Source: Streptomyces sp. NBC_01571 (GTDB lineage Bacteria; Actinomycetota; Actinomycetes; Streptomycetales; Streptomycetaceae). Taken from it: a stretch of 64,000 bases of DNA. The translations under genes were made by a program, and so were the position numbers. The stretch covers positions 4,464,001-4,528,000 of the forward strand of contig NZ_JAPEPZ010000001.1 in the NCBI RefSeq assembly GCF_026339875.1. Direction: 5' to 3'. This document shows, piece after piece, positions 19,225 through 26,976 of the stretch (positions are counted from its first letter, which is position 1; every line of letters begins with the position of its first letter). Below the pieces are notes generated by a model. The model was not told the origin of the DNA. It saw only the letters and a list, made by a program, of their open reading frames with translations, and made no database searches.

Positions 19225-19779
19225 GTGATCCGCGCGCTGCGACAGCGTGCCGAGAGGAGACTGCTGATGGCGGCGGAACCCGAAGTCCTCGACGAACTGC
19301 ACCGGTTGAGGGCCCGCGTGCCCCAGCTGACCGGTGCTCTGGCGGCCAGCGTCGACGGTCTCGTGCTCGCCCACGACACGCCCGGAGTGGAACCCGAGGG
19401 CGTGGCCGCGCTCACCGCGGCCGCGCTGGGGGTCGCCGTGCGGATGGCGGACGCCACCGGGCAGGGCGACTTCCGCGAGCTGCTGGTGCGCGGCGTCCAC
19501 GGCTATGTGGCGACGTACGCGGCGGGCACCTCCGCCGTACTGACGCTGCTGGCCCAGGACCGGGTCAACGTCGGCCGGCTGCATCTGGAGGGGCGACGCT
19601 CCGGCACCCGGATCGGCGAGCTCGTGGAGGCCGCGACGGCGCGCGGCGAACCGGTCACCCCGGCGAGGGCTCCCACGCGGGCCACCACCCCGCTCCCCAC
19701 GCGCACCCGCCCGGCGCGCGGCGCATCCCGTACACCGACCACTCCTACACCCAACGCCCCACGCACATCGGAAAGCTGA
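19225..19779 (+). CDS. Roadblock/LC7 domain protein with Thr/Pro tail
   Basis: 184 residues. After a basic N-terminal helix, the roadblock domain runs from about residue 15 to 135 (VPQLTGALAASVDGLVLAHD, GVAALTAAALGVAVRMAD, GYVATYAAGTSAVLTLLAQDRVNVGRLHLE). This is the ancestral MglB-like type with the SVDGLVLA start. The last 40 residues are Thr/Pro/Arg-rich and probably disordered. GTG 19225 lies 22 bases after the DUF4388 gene, with GGGAGG upstream. Third gene of the four-gene unit. Confidence 0.78.
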   Translation: MIRALRQRAERRLLMAAEPEVLDELHRLRARVPQLTGALAASVDGLVLAHDTPGVEPEGVAALTAAALGVAVRMADATGQGDFRELLVRGVHGYVATYAAGTSAVLTLLAQDRVNVGRLHLEGRRSGTRIGELVEAATARGEPVTPARAPTRATTPLPTRTRPARGASRTPTTPTPNAPRTSES

Positions 19780-19795
19780 GAGGGAGAACCACACC

Positions 19796-20170
19796 ATGAC
19801 CAACACCGAAACCGCACTGAAAGAGGCGCTGGCGTCCATCGAGGGCGCGACCGGAGCGGCTCTCGTCGACTACACCAGCGGTATGGCGCTGGGCACGATC
19901 GGCGGCAGCAAGGGCTTCGACCTCACCGTCGCGGCGGCCGGCAACACCGACGTCGTCCGCGCCAAGCTGCGCACCATGGAGCACCTCGGGCTGAAGGGCG
20001 AGATCGAGGACATCCTGATCACGCTGTCCGACCAGTACCACCTGATCCGGCTGATGAAGGGCCGCGGCGGCAACGGGCTGTTCCTGTACCTGGTGCTCGA
20101 CGCCAAGCGCTCCAACCTGGCGATGGCGAGGCACCAGCTGAAGAGGATCGAGGCGGACCTCGAGGTGTAA
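19796..20170 (+). CDS. Roadblock/LC7-like small protein
   Basis: 124 residues, one roadblock-like domain (GATGAALVDYTSGMALGTIG; IEDILITLSDQYHLIRLMK; GLFLYLVLDAKRSNLAMARHQLKRIEADL). It is a close paralogue of the first gene of this cluster. ATG 19796 follows AGAGGGAGA, 16 bases after the third gene. The set of three roadblock proteins plus a DUF4388 regulator without a GTPase is unusual against the better-known conservon layout of Streptomyces. Confidence 0.8.
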   Translation: MTNTETALKEALASIEGATGAALVDYTSGMALGTIGGSKGFDLTVAAAGNTDVVRAKLRTMEHLGLKGEIEDILITLSDQYHLIRLMKGRGGNGLFLYLVLDAKRSNLAMARHQLKRIEADLEV

Positions 20171-20189
20171 CGGCCGGACCGGTATCCGG

Positions 20190-20759
20190 TCAGCGACGTC
20201 GCGCTCCTCCGGGCGCGGCGTCGCCGGCCGCCACCCCGGTGGCCCGGCAGGCCTTGACCGGCTTGCCGGCGGGGGCACCGGACCCCCGGCCGAGCCAGTC
20301 GACCCGTACCCAGATCAGCGCCTCCGCGGCGCGTTCGCGGCGCCCGAGCCAGCCGGCCTTCAGCCACAGCCCCACGCCCGCGCCGGCCAGCAGCATGCCG
20401 CCCGCGGCGGGCAGGGCGAAGGAGCTGCCCAGCGCGGCCACGAAGGCGAGCAGCAGCCACCAGCGGTGGCCGCGGCGCCAGTTGCGCATCGTCACGGCCC
20501 GGTCCTGCAGGATGTCGTGCTTGCTCGCCCGGGCCGCGGAGCGCACCAGTGCGGCATACCGCTTCCTGCGGGTGTACGCCGTCACGGTGGCGGCCAGGAC
20601 GAAGAGCGCGGCGCCGGCCAGGACGCCGATACGCCGCCCGGTCAGGCCCGGCACCAGCACTCCGATACCGGCCGCGAACACTCCGCACCACCACAACGGT
20701 GCGGCCCCGGCCCGCACGACGACGGCCACCCGAGCCAGTCCCTGCCCTCCGTGTGCCAC
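20190..20759 (-). CDS. Small integral membrane protein, function unknown
   Basis: 189 residues with about four hydrophobic segments (PLWWCGVFAAGIGVLVPGL; IGVLAGAALFVLAATVTAY; WWLLLAFVAALGSSFALPAA; GMLLAGAGVGLWLKAGWL). A charged loop follows the second (RRKRYAALVRSAARASKHD). GTG 20759 has GGGAGG seven bases upstream. It ends 19 bases from the convergent roadblock gene. I do not recognise a family. Confidence 0.65.
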   Translation of the reverse strand: MAHGGQGLARVAVVVRAGAAPLWWCGVFAAGIGVLVPGLTGRRIGVLAGAALFVLAATVTAYTRRKRYAALVRSAARASKHDILQDRAVTMRNWRRGHRWWLLLAFVAALGSSFALPAAGGMLLAGAGVGLWLKAGWLGRRERAAEALIWVRVDWLGRGSGAPAGKPVKACRATGVAAGDAAPGGARRR

Positions 20760-20869
20760 CTTCCGCCTCCCTTTCGTCGCCGTCAGCGTCTTCGGGCGGG
20801 CACGCTAACGAGCGAAGGTGAGACGAGTCTGAGAAGCGCGGCGACTCCACCGAACCGTGACCACGGAAC

Positions 20870-21730
20870 CTATTCCACGAACAGTCCCCGGGCCGAGGCC
20901 CGGGTGTCGAACTCCTCCAGCCGCGCCTGCGCGTCCGGCAGGTCGTCGCACATCGCCTCCAGCAGGACCCGCCCGAGGAGCATGGGGGCGCAGGCCGTGT
21001 CGAAGGCGAGGCCGGTGCCGACCGCGGCCGGCAGCAGCAGGTCCGACACCTTCGCCACCGGCGCGAAGGCGGAGTCCGCGACCGTGACGACCGTCAGGCC
21101 CGCCTCCTTCGCGTAGCCGAGGGCGTCCACGACCTCGCGCGGGTGGCGGGGCAGCGCGAAGCAGAGCAGGGCACTCGCTCCGGCGCGCACGGCCGCGTCG
21201 ACGCGGTCGTGCAGCATGGTGCCGCCCTCGTGCAGCAGCCGTACGTCGGGGTGGACCTTGGCGGCGAAGTACGCGAAGCCGTACGCCTGGGAGGCCGCGG
21301 CCCGCAGCCCGAGCACCGGGAGCGGGCGGGAGGCGGCCAGCAGTCGTCCCGCACGCTGCACCGGGCGCGGGTCGGCGAGCACCGCCGCGAGGTGCTTCAG
21401 GTTCTCGATCTCCGCCTCGACGGCCTGCTGGTACTCGTTGTACGAGCCCGGGGCCGCCGTCTGTTCGGCGGGGGCGACCTCGCGCAGGTGCCGGCGCAGC
21501 GCCGGGTAGCCGTCGAAGCCCAGCGCGACCGCGAAGCGGGTCACGGACGGCTGGCTGACGCCGGCGAGTTCGGCGAGTTCGACGCTCGACAGGAACGGCA
21601 CGTCGGCGGCGCGCCGCACCATGCTGTGCGCGATGCGCCGCTGGGTCGGTGTCAGCCGGTGCCCCTCGAAGAGCGCCTGAAGGCGCCCGGCCGGGCTGTC
21701 CGTCACGTTCATGTCCCTGTCCACGCTCAT
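20870..21730 (-). CDS. RpiR/MurR-family transcriptional regulator
   Basis: 286 residues. N-terminal helix-turn-helix (RIAHSMVRRAADVPFLSSVELAELAGVS, QPSVTRFAVALGFDGYPALRRHL) and a C-terminal SIS domain (about 130-270) that normally senses a phosphosugar or similar ligand. ATG 21730 overlaps the lyase stop as ATGA, so the regulator is made with the lyase. It probably controls the lyase operon and the divergent OpuC-type transporter; a dyad at 23353-23370 is a possible site. Confidence 0.9.
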   Translation of the reverse strand: MSVDRDMNVTDSPAGRLQALFEGHRLTPTQRRIAHSMVRRAADVPFLSSVELAELAGVSQPSVTRFAVALGFDGYPALRRHLREVAPAEQTAAPGSYNEYQQAVEAEIENLKHLAAVLADPRPVQRAGRLLAASRPLPVLGLRAAASQAYGFAYFAAKVHPDVRLLHEGGTMLHDRVDAAVRAGASALLCFALPRHPREVVDALGYAKEAGLTVVTVADSAFAPVAKVSDLLLPAAVGTGLAFDTACAPMLLGRVLLEAMCDDLPDAQARLEEFDTRASARGLFVE

Positions 21731-23247
21731 GTTCCGCTCCCCCTCCAGATGTCCGTGAACCGGTCGAGCAGCGCGGCCGCCGCCGTCACGTCGTCGGTGA
21801 GCGGGCGGTCGGCCTGGTCGAGGCCGAGTACCGACTCGGCCAGTTCCAGCGCTCGTCCGACCGGCAGCTCCGGGTCGGGCCGCAGGTCGCGCTGGCGCAG
21901 CGCCCGTACGGCGGCGACCAGTTCACAGCCGACGACGAGACGGTAGGCACCGCACGCCCGCAGTGTCTGCCGTGCGGCGAGCGAGGCGAAACTCGCCTGT
22001 TCCTCGACGCCCCGGGAGAGTACAGCGTGGCCGAGCGAGGCGGGCGCGGAGAAGGCACGCAGGTCTCCGAGGGCGGCCCCGGCGGCGTATTCCAGGATCA
22101 TCACACCGGAGGACGCGGGCTCGTGGTCGGCGAGGAAGGGACGCAGCCGGGTGTAGGCGGGTTCGTTGAGGGTGGAGAGCCGCGAGGTGGACAGCCGGGC
22201 CACCTGGGTGACCGCCAGCCTGAAGTGGTCCAGGGCGAGGGCGAGTTGGGCCTGGTAGAAGCCGCCGTGGTGGTAGGCGGCCATGTCCTCGGGGGAGATC
22301 AGGGGGTTCTCGGCCGCGGCGTTGATCTCGACGGAGAGGACCTCGTCGAGCGCGTCCGCGGCGTCGTGCGCGGGCCCGTGGATCTGCGGCACGCACCGGA
22401 AGCCGTACGGGTCCTGGATCCGCCCGAGCGGCGGGGTGGGCCGGTCGGCGGCGCCGATCAGCTCCCGCATCCGCCGGGCCACTTCGCCGGACCCCCGGTG
22501 CGGCCGTGCGGCGTGCACGGGGGCGGCGTACGCCTCGTGCGAGCCGTCCACCGCCAGCAGCGACAGCGCGGCGACGACCTGGGTGGCCGCGATCAGCCCG
22601 CGCAGCTCGTGCAGGGCGAGGGCGGACTGTCCGAGGGTGAGCGCGTTGCTGCTGATCAGCGCGAGAGCGTCGTTGTTGTCGAGGGGCTGGGGTTCCGGTG
22701 CGCCCGTTCCCCGCCACCGGTGCTCCCCCACCAGCGCCAGTCCGAGCTGGGCCAGTGCCGCGATGTCCCCGGTGCCGACCGATCCGAACTCGTTCACCAC
22801 GGGGTACGCCCCGGCCTCCAGCGCCTCGCACAGGGCGGTGACGACGGTGGGCCGCAGGCCCGCTCCGCCCGCCAGCAGCTGGTTGGCGCGGACGGCGAGC
22901 ATGGCCCGTACCTGGCGGGCGGGGAGCTCCTCGCCGATCGCCCCGGCGTGACTGCGCAGCAGCCGCAGACCGTGCTCGGCGGCGGCCTCGGTGGGCACGT
23001 CCTCGTTCCGGTTGGCGCCGACGCCGGTGGAGCGGCCGTAGACCCGGCCGGTCGCGGCGATCTGCCGGGCGGCGTCCCAGGACAGCTCGACGCGCTTCAT
23101 CGCCTCGGTGCCGGGAACCGGGCGGGCGGCGCCGTCTGCGAGCCGGACGATGTCCGCGACACCGGTGCCGCACCCGTCCAGGACCACGAGTCCGGTCGTG
23201 GCCGGTGCGTCCACCGCGCCGAACGTGTCCGCATTTCGAGACGACAT
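21727..23247 (-). CDS. HAL/PAL/TAL-family ammonia-lyase with altered MIO triad
   Basis: 506 residues, clearly the aromatic amino acid lyase fold: Tyr-containing VYGRSTGVGANRN (Y70), QDPYGFRCVPQIHGP, AAENPLIS and EEQASFASLA. The site that forms the MIO cofactor in this family is normally GSVGASGDL. Here it reads GSVGTGDIAAL (G155 to L165), one residue shorter, with G158-T159-G160 where Ala-Ser-Gly is expected. Classical histidine ammonia-lyase activity is therefore uncertain. ATG 23247 follows GGGGAG. Context is an RpiR regulator and a divergent betaine-type ABC importer, not the hut operon, so the substrate may be a betaine-like amino acid. Confidence 0.88.
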   Translation of the reverse strand: MSSRNADTFGAVDAPATTGLVVLDGCGTGVADIVRLADGAARPVPGTEAMKRVELSWDAARQIAATGRVYGRSTGVGANRNEDVPTEAAAEHGLRLLRSHAGAIGEELPARQVRAMLAVRANQLLAGGAGLRPTVVTALCEALEAGAYPVVNEFGSVGTGDIAALAQLGLALVGEHRWRGTGAPEPQPLDNNDALALISSNALTLGQSALALHELRGLIAATQVVAALSLLAVDGSHEAYAAPVHAARPHRGSGEVARRMRELIGAADRPTPPLGRIQDPYGFRCVPQIHGPAHDAADALDEVLSVEINAAAENPLISPEDMAAYHHGGFYQAQLALALDHFRLAVTQVARLSTSRLSTLNEPAYTRLRPFLADHEPASSGVMILEYAAGAALGDLRAFSAPASLGHAVLSRGVEEQASFASLAARQTLRACGAYRLVVGCELVAAVRALRQRDLRPDPELPVGRALELAESVLGLDQADRPLTDDVTAAAALLDRFTDIWRGSGT

Positions 23248-23352
23248 AGAGCCCGAACTCCCCTCAATCCCGACATTGAATCTTGCCTGGCGGCCATAAG
23301 TAACCAGCGATTAACGCCGGACCGTTGACAACCTATTCAGGTACAGAGAACT

Positions 23353-23370
23353 CTGCATGACGATATGCAG
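23353..23370. promoter_or_regulatory. Candidate operator in the lyase/transporter divergent region
   Basis: Inverted repeat CTGCAT-GACGAT-ATGCAG ends just before the ribosome site of the transporter ATPase. A TTGACA (-35-like) lies at 23325-23330. Together they could be promoter and operator for the RpiR protein. I found no convincing -10 at the right spacing. Confidence 0.35.
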
Positions 23371-23389
23371 ACCGGGCAAGGGACACCTC

Positions 23390-24430
23390 ATGATCCAGTT
23401 CGACACGGTCCACAAGCGCTTCCCCAACGGCACGACCGCAGTCCACGACCTCTCCCTGGAAATGCCGGAAGGCGGCGTGACCGTCCTCGTCGGATCCTCC
23501 GGTTGCGGTAAGACCACCACCCTGAGGATGATCAACCGGATGGTCGATCCGACCTCCGGCACCATCCGCGTCGGCGGCAAGGACGTCCTGGAGCGGGACG
23601 CCGCCGAACTGCGCCGCTCCATCGGCTACGTCATCCAGCAGTCCGGCCTCTTCCCGCACCGCACGGTCCTCGACAACATCGCCACCGTGCCGCTGCTGCT
23701 GGGCTGGGGCCGCAGGAAGGCCCGCGCCCGGGCGGCCGAACTGCTGGAGACCGTCGGCCTGGCCGCCGACGCGGGCAAGCGCTACCCGCACCAGCTCTCC
23801 GGCGGCCAGCAGCAGCGCGTCGGCGTGGCCCGCGCGCTCGCCGCCGACCCGCCCGTCCTGCTCATGGACGAACCCTTCGGCGCGGTCGACCCGGTGGTGC
23901 GCACCCAACTCCAGGACGAACTGCTGCGGCTGCAGAAGGAGTTGAGCAAGACCATCGTCTTCGTCACGCACGACGTCGACGAGGCGGTCCGGCTCGGCGA
24001 CCAGATCGCGATCTTCCGGACCGGCGGCCACCTGGTGCAGTGCGCGAGCCCCGCCGAACTGCTCGCCCGCCCGGCGGACGACTTCGTCGCCGACTTCCTC
24101 GGCGCCGAGCGCGGCCTGAAGCTCCTCTCTCTGGAGAACCTCGCCGACGTGCCGCAGGGCCCGGCCCCCGCAGGCGGCGCCTGGACCCTCGTCCTCGACG
24201 AGGACCGACGGCCGCGGAACTGGCGCTCCACGTCCGGGGACGCCACCTTCCCCGTACGGCCGCTGCGGGACGGCGATTCCCTGCTCGCCGCCCTGAACGA
24301 GTCGATCGCCTCGCCGACCGGCCTGGTGGCGCGTGTCGACACGCAGGGCGCGCTGACCGGCGTCACGTCCCGGGACGACATCCACGAGCACGCCGCCAGG
24401 GCCCACGGCACCGCGGGCGTCGCCATATGA
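23390..24430 (+). CDS. OpuCA/ProV-type osmoprotectant ABC transporter ATPase
   Basis: 346 residues from ATG 23390 (AAGGGA six bases upstream). Walker A is GSSGCGKTT, the signature LSGGQQQR, Walker B VLLMDEPFGAVD, and the switch histidine is in FVTHDVDEA. The C-terminal 100 residues contain one CBS-like unit (LRDGDSLLAALNESI, LVARVDTQGALTGVTSRDDI), the ionic-strength sensor typical of glycine-betaine/choline importers. Coupled by ATGA to the first permease. Divergent from the lyase gene. Confidence 0.92.
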   Translation: MIQFDTVHKRFPNGTTAVHDLSLEMPEGGVTVLVGSSGCGKTTTLRMINRMVDPTSGTIRVGGKDVLERDAAELRRSIGYVIQQSGLFPHRTVLDNIATVPLLLGWGRRKARARAAELLETVGLAADAGKRYPHQLSGGQQQRVGVARALAADPPVLLMDEPFGAVDPVVRTQLQDELLRLQKELSKTIVFVTHDVDEAVRLGDQIAIFRTGGHLVQCASPAELLARPADDFVADFLGAERGLKLLSLENLADVPQGPAPAGGAWTLVLDEDRRPRNWRSTSGDATFPVRPLRDGDSLLAALNESIASPTGLVARVDTQGALTGVTSRDDIHEHAARAHGTAGVAI

Positions 24431-25068
24431 CCATCGACTGGTCCTGGCTGGGCGACCACACCGACGACCTGACCAGCCTCACCCTCTCGCATCTGCAGGC
24501 CGCGCTCTCCGCGGTCCTCCTCGGTCTGCTGATCTCCCTCCCGCTGGCCGTCGTGGCCCACCGGGTGCGCGCCCTGCGCGGGGTGCTCCTAGGCCTCTCG
24601 AACGTCCTCTTCACGATCCCCTCGATCGCGATCTTCGTCCTCCTGCTCCCGGTGAGCGGTCTGACCCGCACCACCACGGTCATCGGTCTGACGGTCTACT
24701 CCCTCGTCGTCCTGCTGCGGAACACCGTCGAAGGCCTCGACTCGGTCCCCGCGAAGACCAAGGAGGCAGCGAAAGCCATGGGCACCCGCCCGCTGCGCAC
24801 CCTCCTCACCGTCGAACTCCCGCTCGCGCTCCCGGTGATCATGGCGGGGGTCCGTATCGCGACGGTGATGTCGATCTCCCTGGTCTCCGTCGCCACGTAC
24901 ATCGGCGACGGCGGACTCGGCCAGCTCTTCACGGACGGATTCCAGCGCAACTTCCCGACACCGGTGATCGTCGGCGTGGTGCTGACCCTGCTGCTGGCCC
25001 TGGTCGCGGACGCGCTGCTGGTCGCGATCCAGTACGTACTCACCCCCTGGACGAGGCGGCGAGCCTGA
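24427..25068 (+). CDS. OpuCB-type ABC transporter permease
   Basis: 213 residues, five to six membrane helices, with the permease EAA loop (KEAAKAMGTRPLRTLLTVELPLALPVIMAGV) that contacts the ATPase. Overlaps the ATPase stop as ATGA and ends two bases before the second permease. Part of a complete four-gene importer of the quaternary-amine uptake family. Confidence 0.92.
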   Translation: MTIDWSWLGDHTDDLTSLTLSHLQAALSAVLLGLLISLPLAVVAHRVRALRGVLLGLSNVLFTIPSIAIFVLLLPVSGLTRTTTVIGLTVYSLVVLLRNTVEGLDSVPAKTKEAAKAMGTRPLRTLLTVELPLALPVIMAGVRIATVMSISLVSVATYIGDGGLGQLFTDGFQRNFPTPVIVGVVLTLLLALVADALLVAIQYVLTPWTRRRA

Positions 25069-25069
25069 C

Positions 25070-25744
25070 ATGTACGAACTCTTCGAGAACCTCGCCAAGT
25101 GGCTGGTCAGCGGCGACCAGTGGGCCGGCACCGACGGCATCGCGCACCGGATCGCCGAGCACCTGGAGTACTCGCTGTTCGCCACGCTCATCGCGGCCGC
25201 GATCGCGCTCCCGCTGGGCCTGCTGATCGGTCACACCGGCAGGGGCGCGTTCCTCGCCATCAACCTGTCCTCCTTCGGCCGCGCGCTGCCCACCGTGGGC
25301 CTGGTCGTCCTGGTCTTCCTGATCAGCGGACTCTCGCTGTGGTCGGTGTACGTGGCCCTCGTCGTCCTCGCGGTACCGGCCATCGTCACCAACACCTACG
25401 CGGGCATGAGCGCCGTCGACCCGGAGGTCAAGGACGCGGCCCGCGGCCAGGGCATGCGCGGCCACCAGGTCCTCCTCCAGGTGGAGATCCCGCTGGCCCT
25501 CCCCCTGATCATGACGGGCCTGCGGCTCTCCCTCATCCAGGTGGTGTCCACCGCCACGATCGCCGCGTACGTCAGCTTCGGCGGCCTGGGCCGGTACGTC
25601 TTCGACGGCCTGGCGCAGCGCGACCTGGTCCAGGTCCTCGGCGGCGCGGTCCTGGTCGCGGTCGTCGCCGTCGTGCTCGACCTCGCGCTCGCCGGACTCC
25701 AGCGCTACCTCTTCCGTCATCTCCGTACCGCCTCCGCCCACTGA
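25070..25744 (+). CDS. OpuCD-type ABC transporter permease
   Basis: 224 residues. Second permease of the importer, with its own EAA loop (KDAARGQGMRGHQVLLQVEI) and about six hydrophobic segments; paralogous to the preceding gene. ATG 25070 comes directly after the previous stop. The two permeases probably form a heterodimer. Confidence 0.91.
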   Translation: MYELFENLAKWLVSGDQWAGTDGIAHRIAEHLEYSLFATLIAAAIALPLGLLIGHTGRGAFLAINLSSFGRALPTVGLVVLVFLISGLSLWSVYVALVVLAVPAIVTNTYAGMSAVDPEVKDAARGQGMRGHQVLLQVEIPLALPLIMTGLRLSLIQVVSTATIAAYVSFGGLGRYVFDGLAQRDLVQVLGGAVLVAVVAVVLDLALAGLQRYLFRHLRTASAH

Positions 25745-25758
25745 GGAGCCGAAGAACC

Positions 25759-26691
25759 ATGAACCGTAGGACTCTGCTCGGGGGCCTGTTCGCCGCGGCC
25801 TCCGTCCCCGCCCTGGCCGCCTGCGGCAGCGGCATCACCTCGCTCGACAACTCGGGCGGCGACAGCGGCGGCGGCTCCGGATCCAGTGCCGGCGGTCTGA
25901 CCATCGGGACCGCCAACTTCACCGAGAACCAGATCCTCGGCTACCTGTACGCGGGTGTCCTGTCGGCCGCGGGTATCAGGACGAAGGTCCGCCCCAACCT
26001 GGGCTCGCGCGAGATCGTCGTGCCCGCGCTGGAGGGCGGCGACATCGACCTGCTCCCCGAGTACCAGGGCAGCCTGCTCCTCTACCTGGACGCGAAGGCC
26101 ACGGACACCGAGGCCGGCGCCATGCAGAACACGCTCACGACCGTGCTGCCCGCCGGCCTGGAGGTCCTGCCGTACGCGGCCGCCGAGGACCGCGACAGCT
26201 TCGCGGTCACCCGGGAGACCGCCGACAAGTACGGCCTGAGGAGCCTCGCGGACCTGCGCAAGGCCAACGGCCGGCTGGTTCTGGGCGCCGCGGCCGAGAT
26301 GAAGAAGCGGGTCGTCGGCGCGGTGGGCCTCAAGGAGCGCTACGGCGTGGAGTTCAAGGAGTTCAAGTCCCTCGACTCCTCCGGGCCGCTGGTCAAGGGC
26401 GCCCTGAAGAAGGGAGACGTCGACGTCGCCAACGTCTTCACCACGGACGTGGACGTCATCGAGAACGGCTGGGTCGTCCTCACCGACCCGCTGAACCTGA
26501 TCCCCTCCCAGCACATCGTCCCGCTCATCGCCTCCCGCAAGGCCGACGCCAAGGTCCGCAAGGCCCTGGCTTCCCTCGGCAACGTGCTCTCGTCCGAGGA
26601 ACTGACCAGGCTCAACCGGCTGGTGGACAAGGAGAAGAAGGATCCGGACGAGGTCGCGGCCGCGTGGCTGAAGACGAAGAAACTGTCCTGA
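25759..26691 (+). CDS. Glycine-betaine/quaternary-amine binding lipoprotein (OpuAC/OpuCC type)
   Basis: 310 residues. Lipoprotein signal with lipobox LAAC (Cys about residue 21), a Ser/Gly-rich tether, then the OpuAC fold: LTIGTANFTENQILGYLYAGVL, DLLPEYQGSLLLYL, DVANVFTTDVDVI and SQHIVPLI. ATG 25759 has GAGGAG upstream. It captures the ligand for the two permeases. The family binds betaine, choline, carnitine and, in some bacteria, ergothioneine; the ligand here is not determined by what can be read by eye. Confidence 0.91.
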   Translation: MNRRTLLGGLFAAASVPALAACGSGITSLDNSGGDSGGGSGSSAGGLTIGTANFTENQILGYLYAGVLSAAGIRTKVRPNLGSREIVVPALEGGDIDLLPEYQGSLLLYLDAKATDTEAGAMQNTLTTVLPAGLEVLPYAAAEDRDSFAVTRETADKYGLRSLADLRKANGRLVLGAAAEMKKRVVGAVGLKERYGVEFKEFKSLDSSGPLVKGALKKGDVDVANVFTTDVDVIENGWVVLTDPLNLIPSQHIVPLIASRKADAKVRKALASLGNVLSSEELTRLNRLVDKEKKDPDEVAAAWLKTKKLS

Positions 26692-26720
26692 CCCGCCCTT
26701 CTTTCGCCCCCCGCCGCCCC

Positions 26721-26962
26721 CTGCCCGACCCGTCCCGTACCCGGGGGCTGCCGCCCCCGGACCCCCGCTCCGGCCTCAAGGGCCTTGTCCTCAAGCGCCG
26801 GACGGGCTGATGGTGCCGGCCCGGGCCGCGGATGTTCAGCCCGTCCGGCGTCGAGGACGAGCCCTTCGGGCGATGCGGGGGTCCAGGGGGCGGCAGCCCC
26901 TTGGCGGGGGGGCTGGTGGCGGAGCCCCCAGGGATGGGTCGGGTAGGGGCGGCGGGGGCGAG
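26721..26962. repeat. Dispersed intergenic repeat, copy A (inverted arms)
   Basis: Fills most of the gap after the binding protein. One arm contains CGCCGGACGGGCT (26796-26808), the other its complement AGCCCGTCCGGCG (26838-26850). Each is flanked by related GC-rich blocks (GGGGGCTGCCGCCCCCGGA on the left, GGGGGCGGCAGCCCC on the right). The same arms occur at 33.9, 45.6-45.9 and 49.0-49.2 kb. It may act as a transcription terminator. Confidence 0.8.
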
Positions 26963-26976
26963 AAAACCCCGTGGAA

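Noticed and set aside
21727..23247. Calling the lyase hutH
   Set aside because: It is not in the hut operon, has a shortened, altered MIO site and is paired with a betaine-type importer, so the symbol would overstate the evidence.
26692..26976. Coding sequence in the repeat-filled gap after the osmoprotectant binding protein
   Set aside because: Open frames exist on both strands but consist of the dispersed repeat, whose copies elsewhere are read in different frames.
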